A DNA stretch of 64,000 nucleotides from Maratus speciosus (GCA_963932465.1 OZ010798.1:16352981-16416980); one strand, 5' to 3'. Shown: positions 10,628 to 21,459, numbered from the stretch's first letter. Numbers and translations are program-made. The notes: generated by a model from the letters alone, not told the origin.

Positions 10628-11760
10628 GCAGGATAAAGTCGAAGTTTCCAAATTAAAAGAAAAATAATTATTCTGTAGGAGATCTTTGTATTAGGTTTAA
10701 TTGTGGTAAAACTCAAATTTATGATGCTTAAAAAGAAAGAGTTGAAAACATCCAGTAGAAAGAGGAAACATGCTGTGAAAGATGAAGACATTAATGCATT
10801 AACTTTGGAATGTTTTTCGATCGCTAGAGTGAAAATTTTGCTCACGTCTGGACTATATTGCGAAAAAATAGGTAAAAAAGATTTTAAAGCTTCCAGTGAA
10901 TGGTTAATGAGTTTCCATAATTTACACAACATCACCATGAAGCATGCTTGCTGACACCCGAAAGGTGTCCCACAGCATGAAATTCGGGAATGGAAAGGAA
11001 ACTTTCATCTACTGATTGAAAGATATCAAGAGAAGGATATATATCATTGCAATGAGACTACTACTATTTTATCGTATGTGCCAAATAAGTCACTTGTAAA
11101 AAAAAGATGAAGCTAATGCTGCTGAGTTAAAACCTCCAACGAGCATGTCACTGTTTTGTGTTTTGTGAATTTGTAGGGCAGTTTATAAAAAAAGTTAGTG
11201 ATTGGGAAATTGAAAATGTCATTATGTTTCAAAAATGTAAATATTCTTAAACTGCCTATGACTTTAAGATCTCAGAAAAAATACTGGTTGTCGATTGTTT
11301 TAATGCAGGGATGACTAAAAGAGTTCAATAGACGAATGATTGCAGAAACTAAAAAATAAAATTTGTTCCTCGATAATGCACCTTGTCATGCCGACGTCAA
11401 ACTGTTGAATATAAATTTACAATTTCTTCCGGCAGATACTAATGCAGAAACACAACCAATGGATCAATGAGTTATTAAAATGCTGAAACCTACTACAAAA
11501 GATATCTGATGCGGTCGATTATTGTGTCTTTTGATGATTGTTCTTCAGCCACCGACCTGACAAAAAAATCAGTGTTTTCGATGCTGTTAAATGGATTGCC
11601 AAACTTTTCTCCGAAATGCCACCTGAAAAGACTAACTGAGGAAAGCAAATTAGGATGACCATGCTTTTGAAAACGTTGAAGGCAGCGGTGCAATTCAAAC
11701 AGGACGGTTTGAGAAGAATTAGGTTCCTCAAGATTATTTTTCTTGTTCAGAGAAAAAAAA
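10628..11760 (+). pseudogene. pogo/Tigger-type transposase pseudogene
   Basis: Several blocks are recognisable in shifting frames. The first is an N-terminal psq-type helix-turn-helix (DKVEV...LKEK...CGKTQIYDA, 10634-10740). The second is a CENP-B-like DNA-binding block (DEDINALTLECFSIAR ... KKDFKASSEWLMSFHNLHNI, up to 10936). The third is a DDE core: HCNET near 11045, FLDNAPCH at 11366-11389 and QPMDQ near 11455. The first catalytic Asp (CDET in the family) reads Asn here. A TGA follows QPMDQ, and other stops and shifts are frequent, so the gene is dead. It ends near an ISVFDAVKWIAK-like tail. It lies upstream of a CAGTAGACTCCCT-type terminus (12115), so it probably belonged to the autonomous member of that family. 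Confidence 0.85.
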
Positions 11761-11869
11761 AATAATACTGATAATAACAGACTTACGCGTTAGAGGTTAG
11801 AGCAGAATGCACGATAAACTGAAAGAAAAAACAAACATAGATAAAGGATTATTATTATTTATGGTAATA

Positions 11870-12115
11870 ATTTAATATTTTTCTAAATTTTTATTTTACA
11901 TAATTGTTTTAATAATTAATTACGTTTAAACTAATAAATTATTTTAATGTTTTACTTTTTTTAACGTTTCATTCGATTGTAAGCATTCATTATAATTTCC
12001 CTTGCTTAACTACCAATCAAATTAATGTTTCAAAAATGTAAACAAATCAATGACAAAATTCTAAAATCTGCACAACCTCTGGTCTCAAGCTATGTGGATT
12101 TGAGGGAGTCTACTG
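11870..12115 (+). mobile_element. right end of the CAGTAGACTCCCT pogo family (autonomous copy)
   Basis: The 245 bp ending GGATTTGAGGGAGTCTACTG at 12115 are the reverse complement, with scattered changes, of the first ~220 bp of the MITE at 13741. Shared landmarks are the CTGCACAACCTCTGGTC block, GTAAGCATTC and the AT-rich stretch after it. This places the dead pogo transposase just upstream inside the same element. No left end was found; it may have been lost or overwritten near the MITE at 9719-10615. Confidence 0.8.
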
Positions 12116-12288
12116 AATTAAAAATTATACCAGGAATTGCATTTTCCAATTGTAACATTGAAGTTTGACATCATTGTTTAGTTTCATGAATCAAGGTAGC
12201 TAATGATAATGTTAATTCGTGTGACAAACTTTTATTTGTATCATCCCCCGAAATTGTTGAATTTTTTATTTATTTTTAATATGAGACA

Positions 12289-12475
12289 ATGCATAAACCC
12301 AAAGATAATTCAGGAATTTTTTACTTTCTTCTATCTTCAATAGAAGAAAGTATTGTAATCGAAATTTTTTTCGACTTCCGGTTTTCGACGGATTTACACG
12401 TTTTAGGGGTCAGAGATCCCAAAAAACATGTTTATAGAAAATGTCTGTCTGCCCGTGTGTCCGTCTGTCTGTCGC
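12289..12475 (+). other. leader of the ~150-bp array with a GTCTGTCTG tract
   Basis: Contains an inverted pair TTTCTTCTAT / ATAGAAGAAA and then GTCTGTCTGCCCGTGTGTCC. Such CTGTCTGTC tracts end many arthropod interspersed repeats; similar tracts occur at 19960 and 52575. No coding function is recognised. Confidence 0.5.
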
Positions 12476-13541
12476 CATTGTACCATCAAAAAGTGTATGA
12501 AGTTATGCATAGAATTGAACCAAATTTCTATTTTAAGTTTTTGGATATGGCAAGTAAGTCCTCTCTGAATTTGGAAAAAAATCGCCGGTAGGGGCGCTGT
12601 AACAGCCCTTTTTGTGCGATTTTGAATATTGTACAATCTAAAAGTGTATGAAGTTATGCATAGAATTGAACCAAATTTTTTTTTTAAGTTTTTGGATGTG
12701 ACAAGTAAGTCCTCTCTGAATTTAAAAAAAAATTCGCCGATAGGGGGCGCTGTAACAGCGATTTTGAATATTGTACCATATAAAAGTGTATGAAGTTATG
12801 CATAGAATTGAACCAAATTTTTATTTTAAGTTTTTGGATATGACAAGTAAGTCCTCTCTGAATTTGGAAAAAATTCGCCGGTAAGGGGCGCTGTAACAGC
12901 GATTTTGAATATTGTACCATCTAAAAGTGTATGAATTTATGCATAGAATTGAACCAAATTTTTATTTTAAGTTTTTGGATATGGCAAGTAGGTCCTCTGA
13001 ATTTGGAAAAAATTCGCTGGTAGGGAGCGCTGTAACTGCGATTTTTGTGCGATTTTGAATATTGTAGTATTCAAAAGTGTATTAATTTATAGATAGAATT
13101 GAACCAAATTTTTATTTTAAGTTTTTGGCTATGGCAAGCAGATCCTCCCTGAAATTGGAAAAAATTCGCCGGTAGGGGGCGCTGTAACAGCGATTTGTGT
13201 GCGATTTTGAATATTGTATCATCCAAAAGTGTATGAATTTATGCATAGAATTGAACCAAATTTCTATTTTAAGTTTTTGGCTATGGCAAGCAGATCCTCC
13301 CTGAATTTGGAAAAAATTCGCCGGTAGGGGGCACTGTAATAGCGATTTTTGTGCGATTTTAAACATTGTACCATCCAAAAGTGTATGAAGTTAAGCATAG
13401 AATTGAACCAAATTTTTATTTTCAGTTTTTGGCTATGGCAAGCAGATCCTCCCTGAAATTGGAAAAAAAATTCGCCGGTAGGGGACGCTGTAATAGCGAT
13501 TTTTGTGCCATTTTGAATATTGTACCATCGAAAAGTGTACA
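12476..13541 (+). repeat. ~150-bp tandem repeat, 7 to 8 units
   Basis: The word CATAGAATTGAACC recurs at about 12507, 12658, 12800, 12941, 13091, 13243 and 13395. Spacing is 141-152 bp and units differ by small indels. Each unit carries GGGGCGCTGTAACAGCG, itself partly self-complementary. Open frames on the minus strand (for example 13112-13378, 13264-13542) are shadows of the repeat. Confidence 0.9.
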
Positions 13542-13649
13542 TTAAATTTCACATAAAAACTTTGTAAAAAAAAAAACAATGCATGTAAGTTTACAACTCA
13601 TTCCAGTCATTAGAGTTCAAGTATTTGGTATTTTTCGGTTACCATTTTG

Positions 13650-13712
13650 CATTCTGGCTTTCAGAGCATTCCGGAAACGGGGTTTCTGGATAACGGGTCC
13701 CATATTGTACCT
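13650..13712. mobile_element. solo pogo-type terminus
   Basis: Reading the minus strand from about 13712 gives TACAATATGGGACCCGTTAT followed by a TCCAGAAACC word, the layout of a pogo-family terminal repeat. No partner end is seen nearby, so this is a truncated relic. Confidence 0.45.
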
Positions 13713-13740
13713 TTGAAGGCCTGAATTTAAATTTGAAATA

Positions 13741-14299
13741 CAGTAGACTCCCTCAAATCTGCTCAGCTTGGGACCGGAGGTTGTGCGGATTTCTGGTCAT
13801 TGATTTGTTTACACTTTTGAAACAGTAATTTGATTGGTAGTTAAGCAAGGGAAATTATAAAGAATGCTTACAATAAAGTGAAACATTAAAATAAGTAAAA
13901 TATTAAAATAATTTATTAGTTTAAAAGTAAGTAATTATTAAAATTAATATGTAAAATAAAAATTTAGAAAAATATTAAATTATTACCGATGAAATGGATT
14001 CGATTCCAAAAGTCCTATGCTGCCATCTAGTTGTAAAGTGATCATAAGATCGATACGTCATCATATGGATATGCTAATTTATATCAAAATCAAAATTAAT
14101 GTAAATTTATTTAGTAATATATCAGCTGTAATAACCAAAAGAGAAAGATTAACAAATAATTTAGTAAAAAAAACATTGCGGTAGTCTCTGATCTCGGCGC
14201 CATCTTGAATTTTGTTCCTGCAATTTAACTGTAAATTTCATTGTTTACATCTGAAAAAATTAGCGCATTTTAGGGTCGCGGATTTAAGGGAGTCTACTG
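13741..14299. mobile_element. CAGTAGACTCCCT MITE, copy A
   Basis: Begins CAGTAGACTCCCTCAAATC after TA (13739-13740) and ends with the reverse form GATTTAAGGGAGTCTACTG at 14299, followed by TA. Its first ~220 bp match the right end of the dead pogo element at 12115 in reverse orientation. Length is 559 bp with no open frame of interest. TA duplication and CAG ends place it with pogo. Confidence 0.92.
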
Positions 14300-14303
14300 T
14301 ATA

Positions 14304-14339
14304 TATATAACACTGGTGCCCGGCTAACTGAAAAGTACC
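14304..14339. mobile_element. solo arm of the hairpin element found in the 5-kb units
   Basis: ATAACACTGGTGCCCGGC followed by TAACTGAAAAGTACC matches one arm of the palindromic elements at 26906, 31900 and 36924. Here only one arm is present, squeezed between MITE copies A and B. Confidence 0.7.
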
Positions 14340-14451
14340 GATATTTTTTACTTTTGATTTCCTACGGAGATCATCTTCTGTTATCAATGCAGCCAGAGAA
14401 AACAAGATATTAGAAAGTAACCATAAAAAAATTACGGTATTTTCTTTTATA

Positions 14452-15113
14452 CAGTAGACTCCCTTAAATCCACACACTTTGGGAGCAAAAGTTGTGCAGA
14501 TTTTAGAATTTTGTGGATTTCTGGTCATTACTTTGTTTACATTTTTAAACACTAATTCGAATGTAATTATGCTGTAAGAAATTATAATAAATGCTTACAA
14601 TACAATAAAATATTAAAATATTTAAGTAAAATAATAAAAATTAAAATAATTTTTAAAATGATTAAATTATTCAAAGTAAAGGTCAAGTAAATAAAAAGTA
14701 ATGCATAATTAAATATGCATAATTCATTCAATGAAATTTACTTCAATAAAGGCACTTTATTAATTGACATCAAAATCATAAAATAAGGAATTTTTATTTC
14801 AGGTTTAGCCAGTATTAATAACTGAAAAAGCTTGATTAATATATAAATATATTTGGTAAAAAGATTGTGATTACCAGTAATATCAGCAATATCTTGATTT
14901 TTTTCAGAAATAAATTTATACTTCCTTCATGAAAAGCCACAAGTACAGTAATATTATGGACATTTAAAATACTTACAGAATAATATAAAACTAAAAAAGT
15001 CTCTAACTTTTTCACTACATCTGAACTGAAGGTTTCATTGTTTACATTTATGATGATGTATGGATTTTAAACATTTGCAGACTTTAGGGTTGTAGATTTG
15101 AGAGAATCTACTA
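14452..15113. mobile_element. CAGTAGACTCCCT MITE, copy B
   Basis: Starts CAGTAGACTCCCTTAAATC after TA (14450-14451) and ends GAGAGAATCTACTA at 15113, followed by TA. The last base pair of the right end is changed relative to copy A. The interior shares the GTTTACATTT and GCTTACAAT landmarks with copy A and the TTATGATTTTGATGT region with copy C. The 662 bp carry no gene. Confidence 0.88.
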
Positions 15114-15353
15114 TATACAGTGAAACTGTTTTTTTTTTTTTTTTTTCACACTAAAAAGTGCTGTATAATTTTTCTGGCAACTAATTGAATGTTCTTAACA
15201 AAGCTCCTTGTAAACTATGAATTCATTTTTTCTATATTTATGGATAACCGCTTGATTTTTTTTTTTTGTAAGCGTAAGAAGGTTAATGAAAAAGTACAGA
15301 AATGATATTTTTTTATGAGCTGCCTTGATACTTGATATGGTGTCAAAAGCAGA
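15114..15353. other. short AT-rich spacer
   Basis: Contains a T-run and no recognisable feature before the next pogo MITE. Confidence 0.5.
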
Positions 15354-16045
15354 TACAGTATAACATCTTTCATCCGGACATCTCTAATCCAGAAACTTCC
15401 GTAATCCGGACATTTCGGTATGTTTATTCATTTTTATTTTCAATTAAAGATAATAGGAGGCGCCATAGTACTTTTGTGAATAAATTTCCAAAAAATAGTA
15501 ACAAAAATGAAAAGATTGCCTAATTTATTACTTCTTTTCAGTTTTGAAATTGTAAGAATTTTCTAAATTAATATGTAATTAATATAGATGTCTTTTTTTA
15601 TTATTAATTCGTAAAAATTTAGAATTAATGGTAATTTTACAATTTTTCTTTTTACAAAGATGAGAAGATGCGGCCAAAACATTGCAAAATCGGATTTTTT
15701 TAAAAATTATTTCTTCTAAGTATTTAATTTGTGACTTACTTTGATATTTGTAGTTTCTATATATTTAATTTTTTATAACATTAGCCTTATATATCACTAT
15801 TTTAAATATGTTAATGTGATTATAAAGTTATTTTTTAAATTAATTTTAAGTCTTATTTAAATTTTTACAATAAATTATTTTGTTTTTAGAAATTTTTTTT
15901 TCAATAATTTTCATGATATGTTTGTTATTCTTGTGTTTTGTATTACTTATTGAGTATTTATAAATCATAAATCGTAATTTTTTAAAAATCGTGCGGTTAT
16001 TATGTTTTGCACTTTACAACAGATGGTGACACTGCATAAAATATA

Positions 16046-18768
16046 CAGGGTGATTCAGCTCGTCGGTGACAAACTTTAAGGATCGATAGAGCACACCTAG
16101 ACGAACATTTTTGAATAGGGAATGTAGGGTCCCTGACGCGATGGTAAGGCGCTAGGCGCTTTCGAAAATTTGGGTGCCGAAATTCGAAACGTCATAAAAA
16201 CTAGGGAAATGGTTAGATTTTCTTGCTTGTTGCGTCGAAATGATTCTGTTTGTTTAGACTTTCTTCAGTACCAATTTGATAAGCGTATCTCTTAAAACAT
16301 GGATAGGGGGCGCTGCAGACTTTGGAGAGCTAGACAACAACTTTAAGCCCGTTATTTTGATAATTTAACACATGTTCGCTAAAGTTTATACTCTAACTTA
16401 AAGTTTGAACCCAAAAGTAGAGCCCTGCAAAAAGCGTAAGAGCCGGAATAAAATGTCAAAGTACAGGGTGGTCGAAACTCGAAGGCTCCTAAGAGATAAA
16501 CAAACAGATTTCTTGACTTATGGCATGCATTTTCATGATTCTGTTTGCTGGGGCTCTCTGAAACTCAGTTGAACGGTACAAAAAGAAACATCGATAGGGG
16601 GCGCTTTGGGCAAAAAACATAATTCGTTGACATTTCGGACGCTAACTGGAAACGGGGCGCTACGATCAGTTAGTAATAATGAAAACACATTTTCTACCTC
16701 TGCTCAACACTTCTGAATAAATTTAGACCAAAAACATCAATGATACTGGAAATTTATTTACAAAAAATAACACTACAGAAGATGCTCGAAATTTCGACCT
16801 TGGGCCATGATGCAGGCTTCGCACCTCCGTCGCATTGAGGAGTGTGTGTTTCCAACAATGCCAGGAGTATCTCTGATCTGCCCTGCAGCTGCCACAATGC
16901 GCGCCACAAGTTCTTCAGCACTGCTGACAGGTGTATGGTATACCTCGGCCTTCAGGTAACCCCAAAGGAAGAAATCCAAGCAGGTGAGGTCTGGTGATCG
17001 GGCAGGCCAGTGAACTGGACCCCCACGCCCGATCCACCGCTGGTCATACCTTGCGTTTAGATGGAGACGCACGTCGTTCGTGTAATGGGCCGGAGCTCCA
17101 TCGTGCTGGAACCACATCTGGCGACGCGAACCTTCGGGTACGTGCGCCTCATCCAGAAGCTGCGGCAGCACTTGATCCAGGAAAATCAGGTAATTTCCAC
17201 CTGTCAGCCGTTCAGGTAACAAATAAGGGCCAATGAGGCAATCCCCCAGAATGCCGGCCCACACATTTACTGAGAAACGCTCCTGGGCTGCTCGGCTTCT
17301 GGTTTCATGTGGATTTTCATCACACCACACATGACTGTTGTGGGCGTTCCACATTCCCTCCCGGCTGAAGGTGGACTCGTCCGTAAACAAAATGCTGTTT
17401 ACAAAACGGGGATCCCTGGATCTCATCGCCAAGTACCATCTTGAGAATTCCACTCGAGGGCCAAAATCCTGCTCTCTGAGCAACTGCACCCGCTGGATGT
17501 GGTAGGGGTGCAGATTCCGGGAACGTAAGATGCGCCACGCAGTTGCTTGCGAAATGCCAACATGTCTGGCGATATCTCTCGTGCTAAGACCTGGGTTGTC
17601 CTCAACCAGGTTAAGCACAGCCTCTTCGTTGTCGGGGGTGCTCACTGATCGCTCCCGTTCAGGCCTGCCTCCGTCGAAAGATCCCGTTGTGGACAACCTC
17701 TGGTGTACTCGAGCGAAGAAGGCATGGCAGGGGATTTGCCTGTTGGGGTAACGCTCGGCGTACAACCGCTGAGCGGCTCGTCCATTACAACCAGCAGCGC
17801 CATACGCCAAATGCATGTCAGCCAATTCAGAGTTTGTGTACCGTTCCATCCTACTACCGATCTGCAGACAAGTAACCCGAAGCTTAAGTAGGTACCGCAC
17901 GTTCAAAAGACGTTTCTGCGCATACAACTACGTCATCTCGCGTTGTCGTCTACGCATTACGTATCTTTTGCATATCGATATGGTACGATATCTTTTGCAT
18001 AAATCAGCAAAAAGCACCTTATGTAAATTTTATTGCGCGCATTGTGCATGATTGAAACCAGCTATGTTTGTTAAAAAAAACAAACAAACTGCAGTTTTAA
18101 TAGCTTCTTATGATAAGTAAATTACTCTCTTGTTTTGTTTCTAACTGATCGTAGCGCCCCGTTTCCAGTTAGCGTCCGAAATGTCAACGAATTATGTTTT
18201 TTGCCCAAAGCGCCCCCTATCAATGTTTCTTTTTGTACCGTTCAACTGAGTTTCAGAGAGCCCCAGCAAACAGAATCATGAAAATGCATGCCATAAGTCA
18301 AGAAATCTGTTTGTTTATCTCCTAGGAGCCTTCGAGTTTCGACCACCCTGTACTTTGACATTTTATTCCGGCTCTTACGCTTTTTGCAGGGCTCTACTTT
18401 TGGGTTCAAACTTTAAGTTAGAGTATAAACTTTGGCGAGCATGTGTTAAATTATCAAAATAACGGGCTTAAAGTTGTTGTCTAGCTCTCCAAAGTCTGCA
18501 GCGCCCCCTATCCATGTTTTAAGAGATACGCTTATCAAATTGGTACTGAAGAAAGTCTAAACAAACAGAATCATTTCGACGCAACAAGCAAGAAAATCTA
18601 ACCATTTCCCTAGTTTTTATGACGTTTCGAATTTCGGCACCCAAATTTTCGAAAGCGCCTAGTGCCTTACCATCGCGTCAGGGACCCTACATTCCCTATT
18701 CAAAAATGTTCGTCTAGGTGTGCTCTATCGATCCTTAAAGTTTGTCACCGACGAGCTGAATCACCCTG
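16046..18768 (-). mobile_element. Tc1/mariner-superfamily element with 628-bp terminal inverted repeats
   Basis: The left arm runs 16046-16673 and the right arm 18141-18768, each 628 bp and reverse complementary with only about half a dozen differences that I could see. The outer ends read CAGGGTGATTCAGCTCG, flanked by TA (16044-16045, 18769-18770). The arms include repeated GATAGGGGGCGCT motifs, an internal CAGGGTGGTCGAAACTCG word resembling a second terminus, and the inner boundary GATCAGTTAG. Between the arms is one intact transposase gene. The high arm identity and open gene mean a recent insertion into pogo MITE copy 2. Confidence 0.95.
16773..17849 (-). CDS. mariner-like transposase, apparently intact
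   Basis: A 358-residue DDE transposase for the element whose 628-bp arms flank it. Residues 3-57 form a DUF4817-like helix-turn-helix (ERYTNSELADMH ... RVHQRLSTTGSF). Residues 74-125 form a second helix-turn-helix (NPGLSTRDIARHVGISQATA). The catalytic core has FTDEST (D157), QHDGAPAHY (D250) and WPARSPDL (D287), with 36 residues between the last two and Asp as third residue. LDFFLWGYLK follows, as in mariner proteins. I chose the Met at 17849, since MERYTNSE is where the family domain starts; an upstream in-frame Met at 17927 would add 26 residues with no family match. No stops or shifts. Its codons are clearly richer in G+C than the AT-rich surroundings, consistent with recent arrival, possibly by horizontal transfer. 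Confidence 0.93.
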   Translation of the reverse strand: MERYTNSELADMHLAYGAAGCNGRAAQRLYAERYPNRQIPCHAFFARVHQRLSTTGSFDGGRPERERSVSTPDNEEAVLNLVEDNPGLSTRDIARHVGISQATAWRILRSRNLHPYHIQRVQLLREQDFGPRVEFSRWYLAMRSRDPRFVNSILFTDESTFSREGMWNAHNSHVWCDENPHETRSRAAQERFSVNVWAGILGDCLIGPYLLPERLTGGNYLIFLDQVLPQLLDEAHVPEGSRRQMWFQHDGAPAHYTNDVRLHLNARYDQRWIGRGGPVHWPARSPDLTCLDFFLWGYLKAEVYHTPVSSAEELVARIVAAAGQIRDTPGIVGNTHSSMRRRCEACIMAQGRNFEHLL

Positions 18769-19079
18769 TATATAATTATTTCAAAAATAATATACATTTT
18801 ACAGCATTTTGAATAGATTTTCTCAAAGTTTTTCAATTATTTTAAATTACCAAGTTCTTTGCATTTTTGTATTGCCATATTAATAGAAGATATTAGCATT
18901 TATATTTATCTAAATGCATTCTAGTTTCAAAACTTCTGTAACTCGGAATTTTCTATAATCTGGAATCGCCGTAATCACGATGATTCCAGATTATAGAAGT
19001 TATACTGTATTACTATTTGAAAGTTTAAATTTACGCCACCTTTATTTCAAAATTTATATTCATATTCAGTTCTAAGCAA

Positions 19080-19729
19080 GCACGGATCCAAGAGGGTGGT
19101 CATGGAGGTCATGAACCCACCCCCCTCTAAGATAAGAACATCGGTATAGAACAATACAATTTTTAAATACATATATGCATTAAAATGTTTTATTTTTTTT
19201 TTCTCTCTGTTTAAAACTGCTAATATTTCTGATACATTTACAGAGTCATTTTTTTATACAGAAATGCATGGAAATTGTACATATTATTCTTGAAGCAACA
19301 AAGCATGGAACGAAGTTTTTCGTTTCCCTTTAGTAAATGTGGTTCATCTTGAATTGCATTCGATTATTCCCTCAATATGATATTGTCATGACTGTAGAAC
19401 TCCTGAAATCGTCTTAAAATGCAAACTTTGAGCAAATTTTCTTTAAGATTTAAAGATAAAAGAAATAAGAAAAAAATATTTTATTAGAAAATGCGAAACT
19501 CTGATTAGATATGTTCTTGGTATCTGAACATTACCAGCAAATTTTGTACATTTACGAATATACACGGAACTTTCATTAATTTACTAACGGAAATTAAATT
19601 GGGTATATGCCAGAAAATATCAAATTTGCTAATGAAGACATGTGACTCCTGCCTTCCCCCCCCCCCCCCCTCCCCACCAAAAAAGACATGACACAGCTCT
19701 AAATGGAAGGCTGGATCCGCCTCTGGTTA
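19080..19729. mobile_element. hAT-like MITE with GGATCC-containing ends
   Basis: The left end CAAGCACGGATCCAAGAG near 19080 and the right end, which reads CAGAGGCGGATCCAGCC on the minus strand from 19725, are imperfect inverted repeats. Next to them are C-runs (19120, 19655) inverted relative to each other. Flanking 8-mers are only partly alike (GTTCTAAG, GTTATGAA), so the assignment is tentative. No open frame of note. Confidence 0.5.
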
Positions 19730-19904
19730 TGAATCAAAAGGTACCTCATGCATTGCTCTGAGACAAGTACAAACGATTAAAAAATATGAGATGTTCTCTC
19801 TTCTTTTTTTTCTTTTCTGATAACTGTACATTTGTTAATGTAATCTCTAGAAATCTGTTTTGGTTTAGTAAAGTAATGAGGCAATTTAAATAAGATCTCC
19901 TTTT

Positions 19905-19990
19905 TTAGGTGCGTTTATAATTATATAAAGAGGTAGCAGGTATAGTCATCGTCTGGTCCGTCCGCCTGTCTATCTGCATATAGCAGCGCA
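19905..19990. repeat. fragment shared with the repeat end at 52570-52632
   Basis: TTAGGTGCGTTTATAATTAT followed by AGTCATCGTCTGGTCCGTCC is the reverse complement, with changes, of the segment ending near 52632. Two such ends in opposite orientation mark a dispersed repeat family. Confidence 0.65.
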
Positions 19991-20103
19991 TAAAGTAATT
20001 TTGGAAAAAAAGTTAAAATGTATTTTATGCACATAGAATTGACATTACTGCAAAAATTGATTAAATTAGATTAATATTGCATTCAAACAGCAACAAAAAA
20101 ATA

Positions 20104-20388
20104 CAGTACTTGTTAGTTATCCCGTCGACCAAATTACTGTCACCAAATTGTAAAATTAAATGCAAGTAATGATTGATCGTAAATGTCACATTCACATGAC
20201 AAGACATGTTTACGTCATCAAGTGATTTTTATTTCAACGTTTTATTTGTATTTTTATTAATGTTACACTAATTTATTTGTTCTTTCGTTATTTTAAATAC
20301 AAATTATGTCAATTTGTATAATTTGATGGGTGGTTTGGCGATTTATATAATTTGGCGAAATTGGTCGACGGGATGACTAACAAGTACC
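20104..20388. mobile_element. small MITE with GTACTTGTTAGT ends
   Basis: GTACTTGTTAGTTATCCCGT at 20106 recurs as the reverse complement, with one change, ending at 20387. The inverted match continues through GTCGACCAA. The 280-bp interior is AT-rich and non-coding. The target duplication is not clear. Confidence 0.75.
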
Positions 20389-21229
20389 GAAAATACATTA
20401 AATAAATACATATACAATTCGTACCTTTAAATAAGTTCCCTTGAAACGAAATGTTGTATAAATGATGATTAATAGGCCTAACCCAACTACATTATAACTC
20501 ACAATTTTCTCTTAATTATTTATATTTCTCAGCTTTGTCGGGAATCAAAAGAGAAATAAAGTAAATGAGATAAAGAAGTATCCTATAAACAGCGAAAACA
20601 ATCAAAATACTCTGTGTAAGTTGTGATACAACAAGAAGATAAACAATTATATAACAAGCTAGGCAACACTATTTTACGATTAAATTCCCGGTACACGCGA
20701 TAATATCAGAAAATGTTTCGATTAAAGAAAAAAATTTCGATTTCGATTACAAATGTGCTACACTGTTGTCTAACCACAGATTTCAGCATGTAACATAGCA
20801 AATTATCAGATAGGTTTCCTCCTAATAAATATTTCAGAAATTTGTTTTGTGTTGAACGCAAAGTTTTACTTTGAACGTGGAAAGACTTGCGTTCATGACC
20901 GAAATATGAAATATCACATTGTTACTTAAAAGAAAATGGTGATGCGAACTTTTATTTCGATTATTTATTCGATTAAGCTAAAAATAAATTTTTGTTTGAT
21001 TTTACATAAAGCTTGAATGGTTGTTTTCAGTGACTTGGTTTCTATGCAATGAAAATTATAGCAAGAAATTTTATTACTAGTTTGAAACAGGCTGACAATA
21101 AGAAAATCAGGTAAATAAAACTTTGTTTGTAGCATGATTAATCGAACAAGAAATTTAAATCGAAGTACTCTCTGCTATTCCTTTCACCATTTTGCTGAGT
21201 AATTGCTGAAGTAGTTTATGGTAAGTTTA
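20389..21229. other. AT-rich spacer, nothing recognised
   Basis: No open frame above about 60 codons and no repeat partner inside this window were seen. Confidence 0.45.
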
Positions 21230-21459
21230 GTTCATCAGTGATCAGTCTAAATATTATCTTTACTTAGGTACTGGTTAAATATGCAGACGAACGCATAAGA
21301 TTTTGATTATTTATCAAGTATAATTGCGAATATGAGTGTGTCGGTTTGCATTTCAGTTTAGAATCGAGTTCATAGATTTCTGTATTTAGTAATTGCATTC
21401 AGTGTGAAAGTTTCTCTTTAGTGGTGTACGCTTATGTGCATTATATTTACTAAGTAATT
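21230..21459 (-). mobile_element. gypsy LTR, distal part (split by the 18-kb hAT)
   Basis: From about 21398 to 21459 this matches the LTR copy at 40179-40240 (CAGTGTGAAAGTTTCT, GTGCATTATATTTACT). It continues directly into 39799-39995 once the hAT and one target copy are removed. The part left of 21398 has no counterpart in the truncated second LTR, so the outer LTR boundary is uncertain and the start given is a guess. Confidence 0.7.

Larger units (their letters stand above)
15356..19007. mobile_element. pogo-type MITE, family 1, copy 2, interrupted
   Basis: Ends match copy 1 (9719-10615): CAGTATAACATCTTTCATC at 15356 and GAAGTTATACTG ending at 19007, with TA on both sides (15354-15355, 19008-19009). 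The MITE sequence runs 15356-16045 and resumes at 18769-19007. Everything between is the mariner-like element. In copy 1 the corresponding empty site is GCATAAAATATACATGATTA near 10370. Confidence 0.92.

Noticed and set aside
13112..13542. overlapping minus-strand frames of 88-92 codons
   Set aside because: They are frames through the ~150-bp tandem repeat, and the same peptide text recurs with the repeat.
16994..17875. plus-strand frames opposite the mariner transposase
   Set aside because: They are shadows of the G+C-rich coding strand; the minus frame has the catalytic motifs.
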